NCBI RefSeq assembly: GCF_001746295.1
Contig: NZ_MJAH01000007.1
Location: 146,791-210,790, forward strand
Direction of reading: 5' to 3'
Length of the DNA: 64,000 bases
Source: Streptomyces sp. LUP47B
GTDB lineage: Bacteria > Actinomycetota > Actinomycetes > Streptomycetales > Streptomycetaceae
The translations under genes were made by a program, and so were the position numbers. Positions 8,753 through 15,992 of this stretch are shown here, piece by piece. The number at the start of each line of letters is the position of its first letter. Within the stretch, counting starts at the first letter, position 1. The notes below the pieces were generated by a model. That model worked only from the letters and a program-made list of their open reading frames with translations, did not search any database and was not told the origin of the DNA.

Positions 8753-10903
8753 TCAGGGCGAGGGCGTCCCGTCGTCGGCGGTGACGAAGATTCTTACGTC
8801 CCAGGCGCCCAGGCGCAGTGCTGTTCCGGCGCGTACTGAGGTGCCGTCGAGCACGTCGGAGAGTGCTGTCGGTGCCGTGACCTGTGTGGGGTCCCAGCTC
8901 CAGTTGTGGACGACGTGCACGCGGCGGCCGTCGGGGGAGTTCCCGGTGGTGGCCGTGACCGACGGCGGCAGGTTCTGCCAGTCGCTGCTCGGGGCGGGCG
9001 CCAGCCAGGCGGCGAGCGCCCTGGCGAGGTCGCGGCCGGGAACCGTGCCGACGCAGGTGACCCGGCCCGTGCCGTGGCGGCGGGTGGTGACGGCCGGCCA
9101 ACGGCCGAAGTGCGGGTGGTCGTACGCTGCGAGCACGTCGGCGTCCAGGACGGTGAGTCCGTCGACCCAGCGCGTGGCTGTCGCCTGCTCCGGCAGCTCC
9201 AGTGGGCTGCCGGGCACCGCGCGCAGCGGGACGTCCCGCATCAGGTTGCTGAACTCCTCGTACTGGACCCCGGCGGCCGTGGTGAGCCGTCCCGGTGCCG
9301 GCTCCTGGCGGGCCCGTGCCTCGTGGTCGGCGTAGCCGGTCCGCGGTCCGAGGACCAGGTGGCCGCCCGCGTGGGCGTAGGCCGCGAGCCAGTCCAGTGT
9401 GTCGTCGTCGGTCACGTACAGCGCCGGGACGACGAGGACGGGATGGTGGCGCACGGCCTCCTCGGGGCTCGGACCGGGGACTTCGCCGCGCGGGTCGTGC
9501 AGCTGGCGGGCGTGCGCGACGCGGATCTGGCGGCCCGCCTCGAAGGCGCCGCGGTAGAAGGGATCGAAGATGCCGTGGTAGGCGGCCGGATCCGGTTCGC
9601 CGTTCCGGTTCGCCAGGGGTGGGTACTTCTGCATGAGCCACTTGCTCGGCGTCGAGTACACCATGGTGATGTCGGCATCCGGCTCGATGCCGGCGACCAG
9701 TGGGCCCGCGGTTTCGAACTCGCCTCCCAGTCGGGCCAGTTCGTCGTAGACGCGGCCCGGCCTGCCGCTGTGCGGGAGGATGCCGCCCACGTAGGTCTCG
9801 GTCCCGAAGTGCAGGGTGTGCCAGTGCCAGTACTCGATCATCCGGGCCCCGCGTGCCACCAGCATCCATGCGGCCTGCCGCCACTGGCCGTCGTAGGCGG
9901 GGCGGTTGTCCCAGGGGCCGCTGATGGTGGCCGCGTTGGTCTCGGTGACCAGGAACGGGGCCTGGCGGGAGGAGTACATCCGGTCCGCGATCTGGGAGAT
10001 CGACCAGGGGCCGGTGGTCTTGTTGTGCTCGGTCTCGCGCTCGTCGGGCAGCAGCAGGGCGTCCTGCATGGCGTAGTACGGGTTGCCCGCGGCGATGTCC
10101 AGGACCGCGTTGAGTTCGTGGTCCTCCACCCCCGGGCGGGGATAGGAGACGCAGGTGGTGACGAACTGCTCGGGGAGGGCGTACTCGCGGGTGATGCCCG
10201 CCTGCCAGGCGATGAACTCGGTGGTCTGCCTGGCCTGGAACTCCCGCCAGGCGACGTCGTACTGCGGCTGGGTGTTGCCGTCCGGCGCCCACAGGTCGGC
10301 CCAGGTGGTCAGGCGGTGCGACCAGTAGACCAGACCCCACTCCCGGTTGAGGGTCTCGACGTCGCCGTACTTGTGGCGCAGGTGGTCGGTGAAGCGCTGG
10401 AAGACACCATGGTTGTGGAAGAGCTCCAGGCCGGGCTCGTTGTCCACCTGGAAGCCGATGACCGCGGGGTGGCGGGCGTAACGGTCGAGGATGCGGCGAA
10501 TGACGCGTTCGGCATGGAAGAGGAAGGCGGGGTGGGTGTAGTCGACCTCCTGACGGGCTCCCCAGCCGATGCGCTGACCGGTGGCCCGTTCGCCGCAGAT
10601 CTCCGGGTACTGCCGGGCCAGCCACGGCGGGACCGCGTAGGTCGGTGTGCCCAGGATGACGGAGATCCCGCGTTCCCGGGCGCCGTCGAGGACGGGCTGA
10701 AGCCAGTCGAGGTCGAACGTTCCGTTCTCCGGCTCCCAGGTCGACCAGACCGACTCGCCGACCCGGATGACGGTGAAGTGCGCCTCGGCCATCAGGTCGA
10801 GATCGGTCTTGAGCTGCTCCTCGGCCTGTTCGGTGCCGTAGGGCGGCCGGTACTCGTGGTAGTACGCGGCGCCGAAGAGAACGCGGGCGGGCAGGTCCGC
10901 CAT
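8753..10903 (-). CDS. GH42 beta-galactosidase
   Basis: A 716-residue glycoside hydrolase family 42 enzyme. The TIM barrel opens VLFGAAYYHEYRPPYGTEQA. The probable acid/base Glu is residue 156 (FQVDNEPG) and the probable nucleophile Glu is residue 321 (FLVTETNAATISG). The beta-galactosidase trimerisation domain and a C-terminal beta domain follow. No signal peptide is visible, so it should act in the cytoplasm on imported oligosaccharides carrying beta-galactosyl (or alpha-L-arabinopyranosyl) ends. It lies downstream of two sugar permease genes and a binding protein gene on the same strand, with AGGAGG before the ATG. It is probably the last gene of that operon. An exact sugar linkage cannot be read from sequence. 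Confidence 0.92.
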   Translation of the reverse strand: MADLPARVLFGAAYYHEYRPPYGTEQAEEQLKTDLDLMAEAHFTVIRVGESVWSTWEPENGTFDLDWLQPVLDGARERGISVILGTPTYAVPPWLARQYPEICGERATGQRIGWGARQEVDYTHPAFLFHAERVIRRILDRYARHPAVIGFQVDNEPGLELFHNHGVFQRFTDHLRHKYGDVETLNREWGLVYWSHRLTTWADLWAPDGNTQPQYDVAWREFQARQTTEFIAWQAGITREYALPEQFVTTCVSYPRPGVEDHELNAVLDIAAGNPYYAMQDALLLPDERETEHNKTTGPWSISQIADRMYSSRQAPFLVTETNAATISGPWDNRPAYDGQWRQAAWMLVARGARMIEYWHWHTLHFGTETYVGGILPHSGRPGRVYDELARLGGEFETAGPLVAGIEPDADITMVYSTPSKWLMQKYPPLANRNGEPDPAAYHGIFDPFYRGAFEAGRQIRVAHARQLHDPRGEVPGPSPEEAVRHHPVLVVPALYVTDDDTLDWLAAYAHAGGHLVLGPRTGYADHEARARQEPAPGRLTTAAGVQYEEFSNLMRDVPLRAVPGSPLELPEQATATRWVDGLTVLDADVLAAYDHPHFGRWPAVTTRRHGTGRVTCVGTVPGRDLARALAAWLAPAPSSDWQNLPPSVTATTGNSPDGRRVHVVHNWSWDPTQVTAPTALSDVLDGTSVRAGTALRLGAWDVRIFVTADDGTPSP

Positions 10904-10954
10904 GAAGTGGGCCTCCTGAAGAAAGAGTTGGGTGTGCGGGGCGGCGGGAGTTTG

Positions 10955-11239
10955 TCAGCGTGTCGGCGGCCTGGGAGTCGTTCCCCAACATGAGGGGGAG
11001 GCCGGTGCCCGGGCGTAGGTGATGCCGGGGAACATGTACTTCGCGCCTTTGGTGGGGCCGGGTGATCCCAGGCCGCCCCAGTTGGCCGAGACGCAGTCGG
11101 CGGGACGGGTGCGGACCCCGTCCTGTGGGGCGGTCTGGGGCGCGGGCAGTTCCTTGATATCGACCCGCGCTCGGTTCGCCTGCGGGGTGTCGGCGACCGT
11201 GGGCGTCCGGGCGGCGACCGGTGGTCGCTGCCTGGTCAC
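10955..11239 (-). CDS. Small ORF coupled to the permease gene; possible truncated secreted-enzyme fragment
   Basis: A 94-codon frame starts with GTG overlapping the permease stop (GTGA), the usual sign of translational coupling in streptomycetes. Codon use is strongly GC-ending for most of its length. The middle reads VDIKELPAPQTAPQDGVRTR and then ADCVSANWGGLGSPGPTKGA with KYMFPGITYA, which looks like part of a folded carbohydrate-active protein. The last 20 residues (Arg/Pro/Ser-rich) look out of frame. I do not recognise the family. It may be the 5' stub of a gene cut off before the beta-galactosidase gene. Confidence 0.4.
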   Translation of the reverse strand: MTRQRPPVAARTPTVADTPQANRARVDIKELPAPQTAPQDGVRTRPADCVSANWGGLGSPGPTKGAKYMFPGITYARAPASPSCWGTTPRPPTR

Positions 11240-12132
11240 TTGAGCGCTCCCGCCGAAAGACCGCTGATGATGTGGCGCTGTGCGATCGCGTAGAAGACGA
11301 CGATCGGCAGCACCGCGATGAGCGAGGCGGCGAGCAGGATCTGTTGCTGCGGGGACTCCGCCGAGACGAAGTTGGTGAGCCCGCGTTGTACGGGCATCAA
11401 CGAGCTGTCGTTGAACAGCACCAGTCCCATGAGGTACTCGTTCCAGACCCCCATGGCCTGGATGACGGCCACCGCGACCAGGCCGGGCCGCGCCAGCGGG
11501 AGGATGATCCGCCAGAAGGTGCCGAGCAGGGAGGCACCGTCGATGGCGGCGGCTTCCTCCAGTTCCTTGGGCTGGCTGGCGAAGAACCCGCGCATGATCA
11601 GGATGGAGATCGGCAGCCCGCCGGCGATGAGTACGAGGATGTAGCCGATGCGGGTGTTGGCGAGCCCGAGCGTGATCAGCAGCTTGTACTGGGCGATGAA
11701 CGACGCCGGCAGCGGAATGATCATGATGACGAGGATGGCGCCCACCACGACACCTCGTCCGGGGAACTCGATGCGGGCCAGGGCGTACCCGGCCATGCTC
11801 GCGATGACCAGGATCCCGAGGACCGAGGCCGCGGTGTAGAGGAGGCTGTTGGGCAGGTACTGGCTGAAGCCGCCCTCGTTCCACGCGGTGGCGAAGTTGC
11901 CCCATTCGAAGGGGTGAGGGATGGGATCGGTTCCCTTGTAAAGCTGCTCGGCGCTCTGCAGGGATCCGCTCAGTATCCACAGCACCGGCACCAGGGCTTC
12001 CAGGGCTCCGGCGATCAACAAGGCGTACAGGGCCACGCGTGGTCCGCGCAGGCGGGCGCCACGGCGTCGTGTGCTGGGCGTCGGCACCGGCGGCGTCTTC
12101 GCTCCCCGTGCCGTGTCGACAAGCGTGTTCAC
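11236..12132 (-). CDS. Sugar ABC transporter permease (MalG/CUT1 type)
   Basis: A 298-residue inner-membrane permease with about six helices. A basic N-terminus is followed by helix 1 (ALYALLIAGALEALVPVLWI). The EAA loop that contacts the ATPase is EEAAAIDGASLLGTFWRIIL, about 100 residues from the end, and the tail is RHIISGLSAGALK. This is the second permease of a CUT1-type importer. GTG 12132 is chosen because it follows the first permease stop by two bases and has GAAGGGAAG upstream. No ATPase gene is in the locus; Streptomyces CUT1 importers normally share the multi-sugar ATPase MsiK encoded elsewhere. Confidence 0.9.
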   Translation of the reverse strand: MNTLVDTARGAKTPPVPTPSTRRRGARLRGPRVALYALLIAGALEALVPVLWILSGSLQSAEQLYKGTDPIPHPFEWGNFATAWNEGGFSQYLPNSLLYTAASVLGILVIASMAGYALARIEFPGRGVVVGAILVIMIIPLPASFIAQYKLLITLGLANTRIGYILVLIAGGLPISILIMRGFFASQPKELEEAAAIDGASLLGTFWRIILPLARPGLVAVAVIQAMGVWNEYLMGLVLFNDSSLMPVQRGLTNFVSAESPQQQILLAASLIAVLPIVVFYAIAQRHIISGLSAGALK

Positions 12133-12134
12133 CG

Positions 12135-13040
12135 TCAACTTCCCTTCTCCGCCCGCGAGCCCGTGCTTCCACCGAGCCTGCGGGAGACCCACAGCTGGAC
12201 GCAGGCGAGGACGATCAGGCACACCCCGAAGATGACCGACATCGCGGCCGCGCGACCGTACTCGCTGTACTGGAAGGCCTGTTGGTAGATGTCGAGAGTG
12301 GGGACCTCGGTATGGCCGGCGGGGCCCCCGTTGGTCAGCACCTGGACGGTGCCGAAGATCTGCAGGCCGCTCAGCAGGGTCAGCACGCTGACGATGCCGG
12401 TGACATGGGACATCCCGGGCCAGGTGACATGGCGGAACTGGGCCCAGCCGCCGGCACCGTCGAGCGACGCGGCCTCGTACAGCTCCTGGGGCACGTCCTG
12501 CCGGCCGGCGAGGAAGAGGATGAAGCCGAAGCCCCAGTGGTACCAGACGAACACGACGGCGACCGCGATCAGGGCCGTCTTGGGGTCACCCAGCCAGTTG
12601 TGCTGGAGACCGTCGAGTCCGGCCGCCTTCAGTGCCTGATTGACGACCCCGATCTTCGGGTCGAGGAACCAGGCGAACATCACGCCCACCACCACCGTGG
12701 AGAACACCCCGGGCAGGTAGTAGACGGTGCGGAAGAACGCCGCCCCGCGGCGGGCGCGGTGCACGGCCAGGGCCATGACCATCGACACCGCGTTGGCGAC
12801 GAACAGACCGACGACGCCGAAGACGACGGCGTTCTTCATCGAGCCCCAGAACTCGGTGTCGTGCAGGACGAAGCGGTAGTTGGCGAGCCCCACGTAGGGC
12901 GCGTCCAGACTCACCCCGTCCCAGGACTGGAAGCTCAACAGGATGCCCTGAACGAAAGGGACGACCGTGAACATGGCGATCATGGCCAGCGCCGGCGCCA
13001 GGAAGACACCGGCGGCCAGCATCCGGGTGCGCTGCCTCAC
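12135..13040 (-). CDS. Sugar ABC transporter permease (MalF/CUT1 type)
   Basis: A 301-residue permease starting at a GTG that shares one base with the binding-protein stop (TAGTG). It begins VRQRTRMLAAGVFLAPALAM, with six predicted helices and the EAA motif YEAASLDGAGGWAQFRHVTW. The end LWVSRRLGGSTGSRAEKGS carries a cytoplasmic tail. It pairs with the downstream MalG-type permease to form the membrane channel of the importer. A longer open frame continues upstream in the same phase, but it runs antisense-like through the binding protein and has no coding character of its own. Confidence 0.9.
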   Translation of the reverse strand: MRQRTRMLAAGVFLAPALAMIAMFTVVPFVQGILLSFQSWDGVSLDAPYVGLANYRFVLHDTEFWGSMKNAVVFGVVGLFVANAVSMVMALAVHRARRGAAFFRTVYYLPGVFSTVVVGVMFAWFLDPKIGVVNQALKAAGLDGLQHNWLGDPKTALIAVAVVFVWYHWGFGFILFLAGRQDVPQELYEAASLDGAGGWAQFRHVTWPGMSHVTGIVSVLTLLSGLQIFGTVQVLTNGGPAGHTEVPTLDIYQQAFQYSEYGRAAAMSVIFGVCLIVLACVQLWVSRRLGGSTGSRAEKGS

Positions 13041-14371
13041 TACGCGTTCCGCTGTGCCGCGTCGAGGTCGCCGAGGACCTGGTCGACCGTGCGCTCCTTG
13101 AGCACGATGGCCTGGGCGCCCTTCTGCAGGGCGGTGATGACCTGCACCTTCATCTGGTTCTGGACGAGTTGGACGTCGGAGATCTTCGCGGCGATGCCCA
13201 CCAGCTGCTGCGGAATGTTCTTCTCGGCCACCGTGCGCGCGGAGGGGATGAGCGGAACCTTCTCGGCGAAGACCTGCTGCTGGCCCGGCTCGGTCAGCCA
13301 CTGGACGAACTTGAGGGCCTTGGCCGCGTTCTTGCTCCTGGGGTTGATCGCGGCTCCCTTGGCCGTACCGCCCACCAGGCGCGGCGTCTGCGTGCCGTCG
13401 TCGGCCTTGGGGACCGCGAGGGAGCGGAAGTCCGTGAAGTCCGGCGCGGTCGCGCGGGCCACACCGACGGCGGAGGTGCCGTCGAAGATGGCCGCGACGC
13501 CCTGGGTGTTGAAGAAGGCCTTCTCCACGTTCGGGTTGTCGCTGTTGCCCGAGGGGATCGAGCCCGTGGAGATCACCCCGGCGTCCCGCAGGTCGACCAG
13601 GATCTGCAGGCTCTTGCGCCAGCCCTCGCTCTTCCAGCTGGACTTGCCGAGGAACGTGGCGTTCAGCTCCTCGTCGGTGAAGTAGTTGGAGGCGTAGGAC
13701 TGGACCAGCTGGTTGGAATTGCTGGCCGCGAACCAGAAGGGGTCCTTCCCGGACCTCTTGACCTTCACCAGTTGGTCGATGAACTCGCTCATGGTGGCGG
13801 CCGGCTTGTCCGGGTCGAGACCGGCGGCCTTGAACATCGCGGCGTTGATGAAGATCCCCAGGGCCGGGGCCTCCCAGTGGGCGCTGTAGATGCCCGGCTT
13901 CACGCCCTGCGAATTGTCCGGCGCGAACGTCGACGCCTTGATCGTGGCGGGCCGGAAGGTCTCCCCCCAGCTGCCCTTCATCCGGTCGCTCAGGTCCATG
14001 GCCCAACCGGCCTTGTAGTACGGCGCCATGGAGAACGAGTCCATCGCCGAGTAGATGTCCGGCATGTCGCGGGACTGGGAGCTGGACTGGAGCTTGGTCA
14101 GGAAGTCGGCCGGTCCGACGTTGTCGACCTTGATCTTCACGCCGGTCTGCTGCGTGTACTTCTGCGCCAGCTGTCCGAGCGCTGCCGCCTGTCCGCGGGA
14201 CTGGTTCATGAACACGATCTCGGAGCTGCTTCCCGTACTGCCCCCGCCCGACCCGCAGGCGGCCAGCGTGGTGACGGCCAGTCCGCCGCCAACGGCGCCG
14301 AGGAAACCGCGCCGGGACAGGAATGTGGCGGCGGTCGGCGAAACAGCCTCCGCGGTGTGGTCTCGCCTCAT
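13040..14371 (-). CDS. Extracellular sugar-binding lipoprotein (Tat-exported)
   Basis: A 443-residue family 1 solute-binding protein. The twin-arginine signal SRRGFLGAVGGG (about 19-30) is followed by the lipobox LAAC with Cys39, so it should be exported folded by Tat and lipid-anchored outside the membrane. The mature part starts GSGGGSTGSSSEIVFMNQSR and has the CUT1-binding-protein pattern of two lobes. It captures the imported oligosaccharide. It is the first gene of the leftward operon, with GGAGGAGG before the ATG. It faces the LacI gene across a 409-base control region. Association with GH42 and GH78 enzymes suggests a galactose/rhamnose-containing plant glycan as ligand, which is inference. 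Confidence 0.93.
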   Translation of the reverse strand: MRRDHTAEAVSPTAATFLSRRGFLGAVGGGLAVTTLAACGSGGGSTGSSSEIVFMNQSRGQAAALGQLAQKYTQQTGVKIKVDNVGPADFLTKLQSSSQSRDMPDIYSAMDSFSMAPYYKAGWAMDLSDRMKGSWGETFRPATIKASTFAPDNSQGVKPGIYSAHWEAPALGIFINAAMFKAAGLDPDKPAATMSEFIDQLVKVKRSGKDPFWFAASNSNQLVQSYASNYFTDEELNATFLGKSSWKSEGWRKSLQILVDLRDAGVISTGSIPSGNSDNPNVEKAFFNTQGVAAIFDGTSAVGVARATAPDFTDFRSLAVPKADDGTQTPRLVGGTAKGAAINPRSKNAAKALKFVQWLTEPGQQQVFAEKVPLIPSARTVAEKNIPQQLVGIAAKISDVQLVQNQMKVQVITALQKGAQAIVLKERTVDQVLGDLDAAQRNA

Positions 14372-14563
14372 CGCGAGTCCTCCTCCATGGGTCGGTGACG
14401 AAGATGTCGGGGCGCCGGACGATCGAGGCCGGCGGGATGCGGGTTCTTGAGCAGGGCGACCTGGCCGGAAGGCGGGCTGCTGCTGCAGAGGAAGACCGGG
14501 GCGGGTGCCAGGTGCTCACCGTGCCGCCCAGGTTCGAATGGGTCGCGCCAGTCGGTAGTGCTA

Positions 14564-14573
14564 CGAAAGTTTG
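14564..14573. promoter_or_regulatory. Candidate LacI-family operator 1 (CGAAAGTTTG)
   Basis: An imperfect dyad, CGAAAGTTTG, within CTACGAAAGTTTGTG. It resembles the CGAAACTTTCG-type operators known for streptomycete LacI-family regulators of xylan and related sugars. It lies on the transporter side of the control region. The second candidate is also preceded by CTA. Confidence 0.45.
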
Positions 14574-14708
14574 TGACCCAGTACTTCGAAATTGCTTTCC
14601 CTAAATCCTGCTGACCGTGAACGCTAAGCATGTCGATGACCTTCGTCAACCCCTTGTGTCGACCTTGTTCTGACTGGATTTTCCTGCCTGAAGACATCGA
14701 AAGATCTA

Positions 14709-14722
14709 CGAAAAATATTTCG
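14709..14722. promoter_or_regulatory. Candidate LacI-family operator 2 (CGAAA-N4-TTTCG)
   Basis: CGAAAAATATTTCG is a dyad with 5-bp arms CGAAA/TTTCG around AATA. It sits 59-72 bases before the LacI start and immediately upstream of the possible -10 TAGTGT, so binding would repress the regulator gene itself. The arms match operator 1. Confidence 0.5.
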
Positions 14723-14780
14723 GTGCTAGTGTGTTCAGGACGAGGATCACTCAGACCGGTACTGTCGCCAAAGGGGACTC

Positions 14781-15854
14781 ATGGCATCCGTTTCCAACCG
14801 CGTGACATTGGCGCAGATCGCCGAGTACGCCGGCGTCTCGGTCGCCACCGTCTCCAAGGTCGTCAACGGGCGCCCTGATGTCGCCCAACAGACGCGGGAC
14901 GTGGTGCTGGAGCTGATGCGCCAGCACAACTACGGCGGGAACCGGGACGACCTGCGCTCACACCCCACCGTCGAGCTGTTCTTCGGCTTCGAGGAGTTGA
15001 GCATCTACTGCACCGCCATGGTCCAGGCCGTGGTGGACGCGGGGGCCCGGGAGGGCGTCGGCGTGGTGGTCAGCAGACGGAGCGATCGTGATCCGGCCGC
15101 CGACCCCGCCGGTTGGGCACACAACCTGGCCGCCGCCGGCCGGCGCGCGGTCATCGCCGTCACCGCCAACACCTTGTCCCCTCCGATGGTCGAAGCCCTG
15201 AACCGGGTTCGCCTCCCTCTCGTGCTGCTCGACCCGGAGGTGCCCGACCCTTCGATCGTCAGCGTCGGTTCGACCTACTTCTCCGGTGGCCGTGCCGCCA
15301 CCACGCATCTGCTCTCCCTCGGCCACCGCCGCATCGCCTACCTCGGCGGCAAGGAGGACGCCAGCTCCAACCAGGCCCGACTGCACGGATTCCGCAGCGG
15401 CATGGAGGCCGCCGGCGTACCCGTACTGGGCGAACTGGTCCGGCACGCCGGCAGTTTCCACACCGCGGAGGGCATCGAGCACGGCAAGCGGCTGCTGGCT
15501 GCGGACCCCGCGCCCACCGCGGTGTTCGCCGCCTGCGACGAACTGGCCGCCGGTGTCATCGAGGCCGCCCGGCGGCGGGGCCTGCGCGTCCCGGAGGACC
15601 TCAGCGTCGTCGGCTTCGACGACACGCCGCTGGCCCGGGTCACCTCGCCGCCCCTGAGCACCGTCCACCAACCCATCAACGAGATGGGTGCCGTTGCCCT
15701 GCGGACCGCTCTTCGTCTGGCCTCCGCCGCGGAGATCGATTCCCACCACGTCGAGTTGGCCACGAGGCTGGTGGTCCGGGACTCGACCGGACCGGTCCTC
15801 GCCGACACCGCCCCCGACTCCGCCGGGCAGACCGGAACCGGTGTCGTCTCCTGA
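14781..15854 (+). CDS. LacI-family transcriptional repressor
   Basis: A 357-residue repressor. The N-terminal helix-turn-helix VTLAQIAEYAGVSVATVSKV, followed by VNGRPDVA, sits at residues 8-35. The hinge is next, then a periplasmic-binding-protein-like sugar-sensing domain with FAACDELAAGVIEAARRRGL and VGFDDTPLARVTSPPLSTVH near the end. AAGGGGA precedes the ATG. It is divergent from the sugar importer operon and upstream of the GH78 rhamnosidase gene on the same strand. It most likely represses both arms until the imported sugar or a hydrolysis product binds. Confidence 0.93.
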   Translation: MASVSNRVTLAQIAEYAGVSVATVSKVVNGRPDVAQQTRDVVLELMRQHNYGGNRDDLRSHPTVELFFGFEELSIYCTAMVQAVVDAGAREGVGVVVSRRSDRDPAADPAGWAHNLAAAGRRAVIAVTANTLSPPMVEALNRVRLPLVLLDPEVPDPSIVSVGSTYFSGGRAATTHLLSLGHRRIAYLGGKEDASSNQARLHGFRSGMEAAGVPVLGELVRHAGSFHTAEGIEHGKRLLAADPAPTAVFAACDELAAGVIEAARRRGLRVPEDLSVVGFDDTPLARVTSPPLSTVHQPINEMGAVALRTALRLASAAEIDSHHVELATRLVVRDSTGPVLADTAPDSAGQTGTGVVS

Positions 15855-15992
15855 ACCCACTCGTCACACACGCCTGAACGTCCGGGACGCGGCGGCAGTC
15901 CCTCCCGGCTCCCGCACGCCCTCGCGAGCCCCGAGCACGCTCGCCCTGCACCGGCAGTGAACAACCGACTGACCCACATGGAAGGGGAGGCG

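Larger units (their letters stand above)
14372..14780. promoter_or_regulatory. Divergent control region between the sugar-uptake operon and the LacI gene
   Basis: This 409-base gene-free stretch is markedly more AT-rich between about 14560 and 14740 than its surroundings. It carries Shine-Dalgarno sequences at both ends (GGAGGAGG for the binding protein, AAGGGGA for LacI). It also carries two CGAAA-type dyads, listed separately. A TTCGAA lies at 14585-14590. A possible LacI-gene -10 is TAGTGT at 14727-14732, with no convincing -35. Confidence 0.6.

Noticed and set aside
8748..10991. Long minus-strand frame overlapping the GH42 gene
   Set aside because: It is a shifted frame of the GH42 gene; the GH42 frame has both catalytic glutamates and a proper SD.
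12135..14519. A 794-residue fusion of binding protein and permease
   Set aside because: Upstream of the permease the frame is a shifted reading of the binding protein; the real permease starts at GTG 13040 overlapping the binding-protein stop.
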